A stretch of 64,000 nt of DNA, taken from positions 248,001 to 312,000 of the forward strand of contig JAIOKI010000025.1 in the NCBI GenBank assembly GCA_028335825.1. The letters run 5' to 3'. Positions within the stretch are counted from its first letter, which is position 1. Every line of letters starts with the position of its first letter. Origin of the DNA: Nosema muscidifuracis (Eukaryota; Microsporidia; Nosematidae). A model generated the notes under the pieces. The model saw nothing but the letters and a program-made list of their open reading frames with translations, ran no database searches and was not told where the DNA came from. The translations under genes and the position numbers were made by a program. This document shows, piece by piece, positions 21,474 to 31,142 of this stretch.

Positions 21474-23150
21474 TCAACTATTCTTCTTTTCACTATTTTT
21501 TATCATCTCTTTAATTTTATTAGATATGATTATTACTTCATTATTAATATTGTTAATTATATTAATCACCAGACTAAATGATAATCTATCATACACAAAA
21601 TTATTTTCTTTGTTCAATTCTTTATTAAGTTCTTCTGAAATATTATAATTATTTTCAAATATTTCCAATACACTATCAAGAATTTTTATACATTTTTTAT
21701 TATCATCTTTATAATTAATAGATGTGTAATGGAAGACATTCCTAGCATAAATTATATTTCGAGTTATTCTCATTATTAAATCTATTAGATTTTTTAAAGA
21801 GAGTCCATATTTAGTTATTGGTTCAAATTTAAAACTTACACTTAGAGATTTCATCATATTACATTTATATATTAAAAAATTGAAATAATATATTCCACAG
21901 AAACATTTTTCTAAACATTTACATTCTCTACCTATTTCATTCAATACTTCTTCATTATCTATTACTTTTTTAATATCTACTTTATCTAACCAATCTTCAA
22001 TATCTTCATTATCATCATAAAACTTTTTAAAATCATTCTCTTCTTTTTCACTTTCTTCATTTTCCATTCTTAATAAATCATTAGATAAATCTATTATTGT
22101 ATGAAATATATTTTTAAGTGTTATTTTTATATTTCTTTTTTCTTCTTCAATATTTAAAGATACATAATTATTTAAATCTTTTGTATTTAAAAATATATTA
22201 AATCCAATTAATTTATAAATATTATTTTCATTAAGTATTGTCAATAACTTATATAATATAATCACTACAGTATTACATTTATTCTTAATATCACAATTCA
22301 TAAGTGTATTATCAATTAAATTATCTAATATATAAATATCATTCCATAAATCATCTAAATTATCATCTACCATAAATTCACAATAATTTGATAATAAATT
22401 ATCAAAAGCTTGAACTAATATTTTTATTCTCTTATGTTTTCTTAAATCTTTAAAATATTCAAATATATAAATTAATTCATCTACTAATTTATTTCTAAAT
22501 GAAACAAAGACCATCATTTTTAAATTATTAAATTCTTCTTCTTTTAGTTGAAATTTATTTCCATTTAAAGATCCCATAAAATTTTCTATTTCAATCATAT
22601 ATGAAGGAATAAGATTGAACATAAAATAATCAAAATTATTATAATCGGATGAATTATTATAAAGCTTATATAAATATTTAAAATAGGCTTGTGGAATTTT
22701 TAGAGGGGGTGTATCTTTTTTATTAAATTCTTTAGTATCATTTTTATCAAATTCTTGACTATTATTTTTATTATTAGTATCATTTTTATATTCTTTATTA
22801 TCACTGATGTTGTACTCCTTATTAGTATCATTTTTATTAAATTCATTAGTATTATTTTTATCACCTTCAATTTTTCTACTATCATATTCTTTATTAAATT
22901 CATTATTTTTATCACCTTCATTACTTTTACTATCATTTGTATTAAATTCTTGACTATCATAATCTTCACTACTTTTATCACTTTCACTACTTTTATCACT
23001 TTCATTACTCTTATCACTTTTATCACTTTCATTACTTTTATTATTTTCACTATTTTTATTATCTTCATTACTTTTACTTTCATATATCTTTATACAACAA
23101 ATAATTAAAATTATTAAAATTAATATTCCAAATAAATCTTTCTTATTCAT
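21474..23150 (-). CDS. signal-anchor protein with acidic repeats, unknown
   Basis: Unrecognised, 558 residues. The start is the ATG at 23150, just behind CCC; the frame is open 14 codons further up but the motif would then be internal. A hydrophobic segment (about 6-23) is followed by a highly repetitive Ser/Asp/Lys/Asn/Glu tract (about 25-150) built from SDKSNESDKSSE and later NDTNKEYN / EFNKNDT blocks. The C-terminal 400 residues are helical, with a central cluster CKCLEKCFCG near residue 420. It is likely an anchored protein with a flexible acidic stalk. The gene lies 58 bp downstream of the kinesin gene on the same strand. Confidence 0.85.
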   Translation of the reverse strand: MNKKDLFGILILIILIICCIKIYESKSNEDNKNSENNKSNESDKSDKSNESDKSSESDKSSEDYDSQEFNTNDSKSNEGDKNNEFNKEYDSRKIEGDKNNTNEFNKNDTNKEYNISDNKEYKNDTNNKNNSQEFDKNDTKEFNKKDTPPLKIPQAYFKYLYKLYNNSSDYNNFDYFMFNLIPSYMIEIENFMGSLNGNKFQLKEEEFNNLKMMVFVSFRNKLVDELIYIFEYFKDLRKHKRIKILVQAFDNLLSNYCEFMVDDNLDDLWNDIYILDNLIDNTLMNCDIKNKCNTVVIILYKLLTILNENNIYKLIGFNIFLNTKDLNNYVSLNIEEEKRNIKITLKNIFHTIIDLSNDLLRMENEESEKEENDFKKFYDDNEDIEDWLDKVDIKKVIDNEEVLNEIGRECKCLEKCFCGIYYFNFLIYKCNMMKSLSVSFKFEPITKYGLSLKNLIDLIMRITRNIIYARNVFHYTSINYKDDNKKCIKILDSVLEIFENNYNISEELNKELNKENNFVYDRLSFSLVINIINNINNEVIIISNKIKEMIKNSEKKNS

Positions 23151-23156
23151 AAATAT

Positions 23157-23159
23157 GGG
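23157..23159 (-). promoter_or_regulatory. CCC start-proximal motif (minus strand)
   Basis: CCC on the minus strand lies six bases before the ATG at 23150 and marks this ATG, not the upstream in-frame one, as the start. Confidence 0.65.
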
Positions 23160-23208
23160 TAAATAATATTTTTCAGTTTCTATTTTGGTCATTATTTTTT
23201 TAAATTAA

Positions 23209-25740
23209 TTATATTCTATAAAAACTTTCTATATAATTAATCTCCTTATTTTGTGAAGCTACATAAATTCCATTCCCATATCTTACCATACATAAAATTG
23301 ATCCATTAACTTTATAACTTCCTACACAGAATACACTATTATCACAATAATCCCAATATCTTAATGTACCATTCTTAGATCCAGTGACGAATGAATCTTC
23401 AAGTGCTGATCCACACTTTATCCATGAAGAATGTGCATTAGGAACTGTTTTTATTATTTCCCCATTTCTCCATCTTTTTAATGCACAATCTCTTCCTAAA
23501 CTTATTAAATCTTCTTTATAAATAAGTAAGGAATGTACACTGTCATAATGAGGAGGAGTCAGAAGTTTTTTAATATTTGAATTTAACATTTTTATATCAT
23601 GATCTCTACTAGCTGTATAAATTATATCTTTTTGTTGTTCGATACAAAATATTGTCCCAGAATGTATTCTATCATTTTTAATTTTCATATTTCTTATATC
23701 TAATATACTAAGACTACCATCTTCATGTCCAGTATAAATTAAATTATTAGATTTATGTATACATGATATTTCATTCTTATATGCATACAAAGGAGTATTA
23801 TTTTTTATTCTAGTATCGTATTGTTTAAGTATCATTCTAGTAGAATAATAAATATTATCATCTACTTCTATAATCTTTACTCCAGTATCACTAAATAAAT
23901 CTATTATAGATTTATCATATATTCTTACTTTATTATCCATAGATGAAAAAATAAGCTTATTTTTATAAATATTCATAGAATGAGGTATGTAACCTGAAAT
24001 TTTATCCTTAGATTGAGTATCCATTAAAACTTTCTCTTTACGAGGGGTCCATAATGTACTCTTTTTCTTAGGAGGAGATATATCAAAAGTGACGTGTTTA
24101 TTATCTCCCCATGAAAATTTATTATTTTCTTTCTTATTTGAATGGTGTTCTTTCTTATTTAAATGGTGTTCTTTTATATTATCTTTATATTCATTTGTTT
24201 TATTAAAATGATGTTCATTTACTTGATTATTTATATTCCCTATTTTATTTATACTATCTATTTTATTGATATTATTTTCGATCTCTTTAATATTCAATTC
24301 TTTCATATCATCTTTAAAATTATTTATTATTTCATGATTATCTTTTACATGACAATTTATTCTTTCATTATAATCTTGTTTGTAATCACTTATTTCTTCA
24401 TTATAATTATTATTTACATGATCATTATTTGATTGATTATCTTTTACATTACAATTTATTCCTTTTTTATAATTATTATTTAATTGATTATCTTTTACAT
24501 CACAATTTATTCCTTTTTTATAATTATTATTTAATTGATTATAATTCTTTTTAAAATCTTCAAATTCTTTCTTAATTTTTTCATTTTCATTAATTAAATT
24601 CTGTACAAATGGATGTTTAACAATTTCTTGTGCTAAATCTTCACTCTTCTCTTTTTTTCCCATTTCATACTCTAATTTATTTTTTAAAATTCTATTTTCT
24701 TTAACTAATTCTTCTGTATTGACATGTCCAGATTTTCTAATCCTTTCTTTAAGTATTTGATTCTCATTTCTTAATTTATGTACTTCCTTTTTTAATCTTA
24801 TAAGTTCCATTCTACTATTATCTACTTCAATATTTCTTCGTACATTTGTTTGTATACTAGCAGCTCTATTTGCATATTTTAATGTGTTATTTGTTTCATT
24901 CATATCTGTATGTAAAGCACTTATACAAGCTATCATAAGTACACGACCATTAAGACAACTTTGTAATATTCTAGTTAATTTACTATCTCTAAATGGTACA
25001 TGTTTAGATTTCTTATATAAAGCTGATATTACATTTCCTAAAGCTAAAAGTCCTCCATTTATTGATATAGATTCTTTTACTCTATCACCTACACACATTG
25101 TTCTTTTTAATCTCTCAGATCCTGCTAAATCTACAAATGAAAATTTTGATGTTATTGATTTACCTTCTTCTTCTTTTCTATAAAATATACTAAAAATAGC
25201 ATGAGATCTTGAAGATTCAGAATTCATTTTTGTACATTTAGTTGTTCGTTCCATACATCCTTTTCTTAAAACATTCAATCCTTCTTCTACACTCCCAAGA
25301 TCTATTTCAGTAGCACCTGCTATACAAATATCTCCTTTTACTTCACGAATACTTAAAGGAATTTTATGATCACTAAGTAAATCTATAACATCTTCGTTAT
25401 AAACTTCTATAAATGTACAAGTAAGTTTTACTTGATTATTAAATAAATATTCAAGAGATTTTGGTACTATTCCTGATGTATCATTTGGACTTATTCCCAT
25501 TGTATAAGTCTTACCTGATCCAGTTTGTCCATAAGCTAAGACTGTACAATTGTATCCATTTATAAAAGATTTAAGAAGATTGAGAATACTTCCTTCAAAC
25601 ATTTGTCTTTGTGTTGTTGTTAAGTGTACTCTATTAAAATTATATTTCTTAGTTCCTACTTGTAAAGTATTGTTCGTAGTTTCTATTGATGATTCGAGTG
25701 CAGGTTTTATGCGGATTTCTACATTTATATTATTATGCAT
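23209..25740 (-). CDS. kinesin with C-terminal WD40 domain
   Basis: An ATP-driven microtubule motor of 843 residues. The motor domain is at the N-terminus (about 1-305): P-loop AYGQTGSGKTYTMG (69-82), switch I NSESSRSH (173-180), switch II DLAGSE (204-209). A coiled coil follows (about 310-400), then an Asn/Lys-rich low-complexity linker with duplicated blocks (NQLNNNYKKGINC twice), and finally repeated WD40-type blades (about 565-843; for example YTGHEDGSLSILDIR and FVTGSKNGTLRYWDY). Motor, coiled coil and WD40 in this order is the layout of the KIF21 branch of kinesin-4. The N-terminus is compact and there is no long neck extension. The ATG follows CCC (GGG at 25749-25751). Confidence 0.95.
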   Translation of the reverse strand: MHNNINVEIRIKPALESSIETTNNTLQVGTKKYNFNRVHLTTTQRQMFEGSILNLLKSFINGYNCTVLAYGQTGSGKTYTMGISPNDTSGIVPKSLEYLFNNQVKLTCTFIEVYNEDVIDLLSDHKIPLSIREVKGDICIAGATEIDLGSVEEGLNVLRKGCMERTTKCTKMNSESSRSHAIFSIFYRKEEEGKSITSKFSFVDLAGSERLKRTMCVGDRVKESISINGGLLALGNVISALYKKSKHVPFRDSKLTRILQSCLNGRVLMIACISALHTDMNETNNTLKYANRAASIQTNVRRNIEVDNSRMELIRLKKEVHKLRNENQILKERIRKSGHVNTEELVKENRILKNKLEYEMGKKEKSEDLAQEIVKHPFVQNLINENEKIKKEFEDFKKNYNQLNNNYKKGINCDVKDNQLNNNYKKGINCNVKDNQSNNDHVNNNYNEEISDYKQDYNERINCHVKDNHEIINNFKDDMKELNIKEIENNINKIDSINKIGNINNQVNEHHFNKTNEYKDNIKEHHLNKKEHHSNKKENNKFSWGDNKHVTFDISPPKKKSTLWTPRKEKVLMDTQSKDKISGYIPHSMNIYKNKLIFSSMDNKVRIYDKSIIDLFSDTGVKIIEVDDNIYYSTRMILKQYDTRIKNNTPLYAYKNEISCIHKSNNLIYTGHEDGSLSILDIRNMKIKNDRIHSGTIFCIEQQKDIIYTASRDHDIKMLNSNIKKLLTPPHYDSVHSLLIYKEDLISLGRDCALKRWRNGEIIKTVPNAHSSWIKCGSALEDSFVTGSKNGTLRYWDYCDNSVFCVGSYKVNGSILCMVRYGNGIYVASQNKEINYIESFYRI

Positions 25741-25779
25741 AAAAATAAGGGTGCAAAATTTGAATATTGTAGGACATTA

Positions 25780-26110
25780 AAGTAAAATTAATATTAGTAT
25801 GTGAAATAGATATTATAATGTAAAATAAATATTAGTATGTAAAATAATATGATAGGATGCTAATGTAAAATAAATATTATAATGTAAAATAAATATTAGT
25901 ATGTAAAATAATTGATAGGAAGCTAATGTAAAATAAATATTTTGTTAAAAATATATTAATAAAAATACTTTGTTAATAACACTCTGTTAAAATAATAAGA
26001 AAATATACTAATAAAATTATACTAAGAAAATATACTAAGAAAATATACTAATAAAATTATACTAATAAAAATTATACTAATAAAAAATATACTAAGAAAA
26101 AAACTTTATT
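25780..26110. repeat. minisatellite between the kinesin gene and 26207
   Basis: Two repeat types adjoin: AATGTAAAATAAATATTAGT from about 25780 to 25945, then TACTAATAAAATTATACTAA from about 25995 to 26105. Both are imperfect tandem arrays in the shared upstream region of two divergent genes. Confidence 0.75.
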
Positions 26111-26206
26111 AATATTTTAATTTGAAGATATTTTTTAAATGTTTTATTTGATACGAAACATTTGTTACAGATTTTTTTGTTATAAAATACATTACTTAAA
26201 ATTCTT

Positions 26207-26458
26207 ATGTTAATATTTTTTATACTAAGATTTATTCTAACTATTAATGCTGATTTAAAACAAGCTCTTCGTGATGAAGATATAAGAATGGCTAGACATT
26301 TAATAAGTGAAGGAATTACTGTTACTCATCCAGATTACCCTTTCTTAAAAAATGAGAATTGGATGTCTCCTATTAAAAAGCATAATTCAGAAGAACTTGG
26401 GAAAGAAGATGCTAGAATGTTTAGACATCTTAAAAATCAAGGATTTACAGTTAATTAA
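26207..26458 (+). CDS. small secreted protein with internal duplication
   Basis: Unrecognised, 83 residues. A hydrophobic N-terminus (MLIFFILRFILTINA) looks like a cleavable signal peptide. The mature part is a two-fold repeat: EDIRMARHLISEGITV (about 24-39) and EDARMFRHLKNQGFTV (about 67-82). The repeat pattern ED-x-RM-x-RHL-x3-G-x-TV is clear but not one I can name; it loosely resembles the helical hairpin of ankyrin repeats (helix, helix, short loop). No CCC motif precedes the ATG. Confidence 0.7.
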   Translation: MLIFFILRFILTINADLKQALRDEDIRMARHLISEGITVTHPDYPFLKNENWMSPIKKHNSEELGKEDARMFRHLKNQGFTVN

Positions 26459-26509
26459 ATTTTTTAAAGTACTAAAAATAAATTATCTTTAGGGATGTTT
26501 TCAAGTGAG

Positions 26510-26650
26510 TATCAAAGACTAGATATTTTTCTTAATTATTTCTTACTTACTTTTCTTAATCATTTCTTATTGACTTTTCTTAATAGTTCCTTACTTACTT
26601 TTATTAATAATTTCTTACTGACTTTTCTTAATAATTTCTTTAAAGTAATT
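26510..26650. repeat. TTTCTTACTGACTTTTCTTAATAA tandem repeat
   Basis: About five imperfect copies of a 28-30 bp unit built on CTTACTTACTTTTCTTAATAA lie between the 26207 gene and the end of SAR1. These two genes converge on the repeat. Confidence 0.75.
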
Positions 26651-26739
26651 AATTGAATATAAGCTTTTATATATGAAATTTATACGTCATTCTTAATTAT
26701 ATGCATAAATATAAAAGTTAAAATATATGAAATAAATTT

Positions 26740-27378
26740 TTATTTCTTAGATCTGTTTATCATCATCTCAAGCCATTTAAATGACATAGCTAATGGTCCT
26801 GTCAATACTTCACTATTTTCATTAGTTATACTTACATAACTTACATTAACAGGTTGTTCTAATGCATCCCCTGGATGATCATAAATTCCAGTACTACTTT
26901 TGATATACTCAGTCCATTCATAATCATCTTCAGTCTTTCCAACTAAATCTATCTTATTCATAAGCACAGCAATAGGAGCTTTTTTCTCTAACTTACGAAC
27001 TTCTTGATAAGCTTCACGTACTTCTTCAAATCTTTCTTCATCATGTACATCTACTATAAAAATTATACCATCACAATTATAAAAATAATTTGTCCATGCT
27101 ACACGAGCAGCCCTATGACCTCCCAAATCTACAACAGTAGCTTTAAGATTTCCTATTTCTATTTCTGATTTACTAGGATGGCGTGTGGGCATATAAGAAT
27201 CATTAACACCATTCTTAAGTTTCTTTACTAATGTAGTTTTACCAGCATTATCTATACCAAGGAAAAGAATAGAAGATGGTTTAGTAAATAATTGAAGAAT
27301 GAATCCTCCCAATAATTTCTCATAAGCTTCTGATACTTTCTTGTATATTTTACTGAATAAGTTCTTAGCTTCTTCCAT
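26740..27378 (-). CDS. SAR1: SAR1-type small GTPase
   Basis: The GTPase that starts COPII coat assembly at the endoplasmic reticulum. In 212 residues it has the P-loop GIDNAGKTT (41-49), a switch I threonine in PTRHPS (64-69), DLGG at 84-87 and NKID at 141-144. ILFLGIDNAGKTTL and the DLGGH-x-AR pattern (DLGGHRAAR) are distinctive of SAR1 rather than ARF. It lacks an ARF myristoylation glycine at position 2, and its N-terminal helix (about 1-30) is longer than usual. The ATG at 27378 follows CCC (GGG at 27386-27388). Confidence 0.95.
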   Translation of the reverse strand: MEEAKNLFSKIYKKVSEAYEKLLGGFILQLFTKPSSILFLGIDNAGKTTLVKKLKNGVNDSYMPTRHPSKSEIEIGNLKATVVDLGGHRAARVAWTNYFYNCDGIIFIVDVHDEERFEEVREAYQEVRKLEKKAPIAVLMNKIDLVGKTEDDYEWTEYIKSSTGIYDHPGDALEQPVNVSYVSITNENSEVLTGPLAMSFKWLEMMINRSKK

Positions 27379-27529
27379 AAAACAAGGGTGTTAAAAACAA
27401 AAGAGAAAAAAACTAACAAATTATTTAAAGAAGAAGAATTTTATAATAAATACATAAAAAAAGGGTTTTTAATAATTCTTATATTATAATAATTAGTCAT
27501 TTTAATATTTTAAAGGATTGTGTTATAAA

Positions 27530-27810
27530 ATTTATCATTTTAAAATACATCTTTCTACTATTAAATAAATCTTATCATTTAAAATACATCTTTATAATAT
27601 TAATTGAATCTTATCATTTTTTAATACATCTTTCTACTATAAAATAAATCTTTCCAATATTAAATACATCTTTCTACTATTAAATAAATCTTATCATTTT
27701 TAATACATCTTTCTAATATTAAATAAATCTTATCATTTTTAATACATCTTTCTAATATAAAATAAATCTCTTTAATATCAAATAAATCTTTCTACTATAA
27801 AATAAATATT
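27530..27810. repeat. ACATCTTTCTACTATTAAATAAATCTTATC minisatellite
   Basis: About eight imperfect copies of a roughly 30-37 bp unit lie upstream of SAR1 and downstream of the 27942 gene. The unit is unlike those in neighbouring gaps. Confidence 0.75.
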
Positions 27811-27941
27811 TTCTCTGTATTATTAAATTTTACTATACCAAGTCATTTACAAATTTATAATCTTAAATTAATTATATACGAAGATCTATATTATATAGAA
27901 TTTAATAAAAAAATATAATACCAACTAAGTACTATGTAAAT

Positions 27942-28418
27942 TTATTTCTTTCTTTGTATATTCCTCTTATACATAAAATCAACACTATCTACAAGACTAG
28001 TATGAAGTATCTCCTTATCAATATCAACAAAATAAGTCATAAAAAATAAAGCATCACATCCTTTAAGAAATTGCTCAATCTCATTCATAATAGGAATACC
28101 ACAATTCTCATCAATAGTAGGATCAAAATTAATTTCTATACACCAAATCTTATTAGTACCCTTTTTCAAAGTAAGAATATTTGTACCAAAGAAATTTAAT
28201 CTGAAATTTCTAAAAATAAAACCAATTCCTTGATTATTAATATACATCTCAATTAATCCATATCTCATTAAATAATTTTTAAATAATTGAAGATGTATTG
28301 GTGATATGTATACCATATTGAGTCTTATATAGCTATCAGGATCAAATATACTCATTATTTGTTCATGTGTTGGGCTTACTAAAAGTTTATTTAATTTGTA
28401 CCAGATATCTTCTTCCAT
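27942..28418 (-). CDS. conserved-looking cytosolic protein, unknown
   Basis: Unrecognised, 158 residues. I start it at the ATG at 28418, three bases behind CCCC, giving MEEDIWYKLNKLL. It has no signal peptide or membrane segment. The mixed alpha/beta composition with aromatic residues and few low-complexity runs suggests a folded housekeeping protein rather than a secreted one. It sits among core genes, same strand as SAR1 and the 28903 gene. Confidence 0.8.
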   Translation of the reverse strand: MEEDIWYKLNKLLVSPTHEQIMSIFDPDSYIRLNMVYISPIHLQLFKNYLMRYGLIEMYINNQGIGFIFRNFRLNFFGTNILTLKKGTNKIWCIEINFDPTIDENCGIPIMNEIEQFLKGCDALFFMTYFVDIDKEILHTSLVDSVDFMYKRNIQRKK

Positions 28419-28421
28419 GAA

Positions 28422-28425
28422 GGGG
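28422..28425 (-). promoter_or_regulatory. CCCC start-proximal motif (minus strand)
   Basis: CCCC on the minus strand ends three bases before the ATG at 28418. The longest frame would start further upstream and put the motif inside the gene. Confidence 0.75.
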
Positions 28426-28489
28426 TAGAAAAACATAAAAGATAAAAAATCTTGAAATTAAATAGTTAATTAAAGATGTTTTATAATTA

Positions 28490-28850
28490 TGTCGAAATAT
28501 AAATCTTATAATAATGTTGAAATATAGATTTTATGAGAATATCTATAAATCTTATGAGAATGTTGAAATATAGATTTTATAATAATATCTATAAATCTAA
28601 TAATAATATCAATTTATAAATCTTATGATAATATCCTAATTTTATAATAATGTCAATAAATCTTATAAGAATATCAATAAATCTAAAAAGAATGTCAATA
28701 AATCTTATAAGAATATTAATAAATCTTATGAGAATATCAATAAATCTAATAATAATGATAATATCCTAATCTTATGAGAATATCAATAAATCTTATGAGA
28801 ATATCAATATAAGAATATTAATAAGTTTTATGAGAATATCAATATAAAAA
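28490..28850. repeat. ATCAATAAATCTTATGAGAAT minisatellite
   Basis: More than ten imperfect copies of a 20-25 bp unit (AATATCAATAAATCTTATGA and variants) fill the gap between the 27942 and 28903 genes. Confidence 0.85.
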
Positions 28851-28902
28851 TGTCAATTTTTTAATTTATTTCTCAGAAGGAAAAATATTTTTATTAAAAA
28901 TA

Positions 28903-30537
28903 TCAATTCCTTAAATTTTCAAGTGCTGTATTTATCTTATCAAGTATATCACTATCATCTGTCTCTATTTTTAATATATTCTCTCTAATATTTTCTTCAT
29001 TTAAAATTTTAACTCTTTCTTCATATCCTTCATCAATCCATGTTAAATTAATAATTATCCATAACAAAGGAAGATGAAGATCTGTCTTAGAAAAAAGATT
29101 TTTTAATCTTAAAATAATAGTCTTATCATTAAGTAATTTATCTCTAAATTTTATATCATTGGCACTTAAATTACCAATAGTATAAAGAATATGAATTAAT
29201 ACATTTGATGAGTCAGAATCATTAAGAAATTGAAATACCTTACTTTTTATATAATCACTAATAAATATTTTATCACAAGATAAATTCCTAATTAAATTAA
29301 ATAAAATTTCATGTATCTTTTTATCATACATAATAAAGAAAAATTTATACCAATCATCTTTGTATTTAAGAAATTTCTTTTTATGTTCTAAATCTGAATC
29401 ATAAAGATAATTTTTATATAATTCTAATATTTCTAATGGAAAATTTTCTTTATATTTATCAACTATTTCAAATCCATTATAAGCTACAAATATTGCTCTA
29501 TAATTTCCATATTCAAGTACAAGATTAGTTAAAATATTTAAAATTATTTTTTTAGTTAAATTATTAAAATCATTATTATAAATATCATAAATTAATGAAT
29601 AATCAACTCTTTCATCTGGACAATAACTTTCTATTTTTATATCTCTATTTAAATAATCCAAAATTATTTCCATTATTGGATAATTTAATAATTCACTTCT
29701 TAATAAATTTATAGATCTACTTAGATTACGTAATATTAATAAATCATTAAAATTAATTTTCTCAGTTACCAAATTCTTAATTATTTTAGGAATATCTATA
29801 AGTTTTCTATTTGTATCAGATTTTAAAGTTAAAGAGACATCCAAAAATGAATTTATATTCATAATTGATGATATTTCATATTTAATTAATTGTAAAACAT
29901 CTTCATTTTTTTCATATTTTTTATAAATAATTATTCCCAAGTATATTAAAAAGTCTTTCTCATATAAAGTTTCTTTCATAAATATTTCATCAGGTATATT
30001 CTCTTTTTTTAATAATGTATTAAAAATTATGAACTTATCTTTTAAAGACTTATTATCTAAAATCTTAATTAAAGAAATAGAATCCATTTCTTTATATTGA
30101 TCACATAATTCTTTTCTAATTGCTAATACACATTTACAATTTCTATTATCTTCTAAAATATGTATTATAATATTCATATTCATTTTTTTATTATATTCTT
30201 TAATTATTTTCTTATAATTTTTTATTACTTTTATATTTTCAAACGTATAAGGATATTTTATATGTGAAATGTATATTTCCAATATAGAAATAAATTCATC
30301 TATATAAGAATCATCTGATAAATAAAATATATCAGAAAGTATTCCTATATAAGGCTTCCAATCAGTTTTAATTATTTCAATTATATTATTTGGTACCTTC
30401 TTTTTCCCTGAAAATATTAATGAATCTCTGTATCTTTTTAATTCAATATTTGGTTCTTGTAAACATAAATCGTACCCTAAAAATTCATCTTCATTTTTAA
30501 AATGATTTTCTATTTTTTTATGCATATTTATGCACAT
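28903..30537 (-). CDS. GID5: armadillo-repeat protein, GID5/VID28/ARMC8-like
   Basis: Probably the ARM-repeat scaffold of the GID/CTLH ubiquitin ligase (yeast Gid5/Vid28, human ARMC8). The 544-residue protein is helical throughout. Its C-terminal third follows ARMC8 as I remember it: LRNLSRSINLLRSEL (ARMC8 has LSLSRSVQQLRTSF), ILTNLVLEYG, IGNLSANDIKFRDKLLN, then INLTWIDEGYEERVKIL (ARMC8 NLIWNEEEGSQERQDKL) and an ALENL end. The N-terminal half is diverged and shorter than in ARMC8. Two ATGs (30537, 30525) are possible and no CCC motif chooses between them. If right, the other GID subunits should exist elsewhere in this genome. Confidence 0.7.
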   Translation of the reverse strand: MCINMHKKIENHFKNEDEFLGYDLCLQEPNIELKRYRDSLIFSGKKKVPNNIIEIIKTDWKPYIGILSDIFYLSDDSYIDEFISILEIYISHIKYPYTFENIKVIKNYKKIIKEYNKKMNMNIIIHILEDNRNCKCVLAIRKELCDQYKEMDSISLIKILDNKSLKDKFIIFNTLLKKENIPDEIFMKETLYEKDFLIYLGIIIYKKYEKNEDVLQLIKYEISSIMNINSFLDVSLTLKSDTNRKLIDIPKIIKNLVTEKINFNDLLILRNLSRSINLLRSELLNYPIMEIILDYLNRDIKIESYCPDERVDYSLIYDIYNNDFNNLTKKIILNILTNLVLEYGNYRAIFVAYNGFEIVDKYKENFPLEILELYKNYLYDSDLEHKKKFLKYKDDWYKFFFIMYDKKIHEILFNLIRNLSCDKIFISDYIKSKVFQFLNDSDSSNVLIHILYTIGNLSANDIKFRDKLLNDKTIILRLKNLFSKTDLHLPLLWIIINLTWIDEGYEERVKILNEENIRENILKIETDDSDILDKINTALENLRN

Positions 30538-30699
30538 TTTAATTTATTTATATTAAATTTTTGTATCAGAATAATCAAATATTTTATGATTTAATAATTA
30601 AAAATAAAAAACATTATTAAATAGAATTAATTTTTTATTTATATAAATCAATGTTTCACAATAGAAAAAAGGTTTTAAAAAATGCTTATTTTAAATTAA

Positions 30700-30970
30700 T
30701 TTTTTGGAAGATTTTCTTAAAGTAAGAATTCTATTATTAAACAATATTTTATTAAACTAAGAATTCTATTATTTATTAAACAAAAAAATATTAAAGTAAT
30801 AATTATATAATTTATTAAACTATGATTTTCTTAAGTAAGAATTCTATTATTCATTAAATAAGATTTTATTAAACTAAGAATTCTATTATTTATTAAACTA
30901 TGATTTTATTAAAGTAAGAATTCTATTATAAATTAAATAAGATTTTATTATTCATTAAATATGATTTTCT
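30700..30970. repeat. AAGAATTCTATTATTTATTAAACTATGATT minisatellite
   Basis: About seven imperfect copies of a 30-40 bp unit with the core AAGAATTCTATTA lie between the divergent 28903 and 31143 genes. Confidence 0.8.
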
Positions 30971-31142
30971 AATATTTAAACATTTTTAATAAATTAAATT
31001 GAATTTTTATTAATTATAATTTTTCTAATTATTTAACATTGATAGTGCTAATAAATAATTCAATTTATCAATTGATCAAAATTATTTAAGAATAATTTTA
31101 TATGCATAAAAGATATTTTATGCAAAAAAGCTTAAAAGAAAA

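Noticed and set aside
22755-23108. Open frame on the plus strand opposite the Ser/Asp repeat of the 21474 gene
   Set aside because: It consists only of Ile/Phe/Thr runs, the antisense of the acidic repeat; no start signal.
28490-28850. CRISPR-like array
   Set aside because: Units are degenerate, AT-rich and have no unique spacers; eukaryotic minisatellite.
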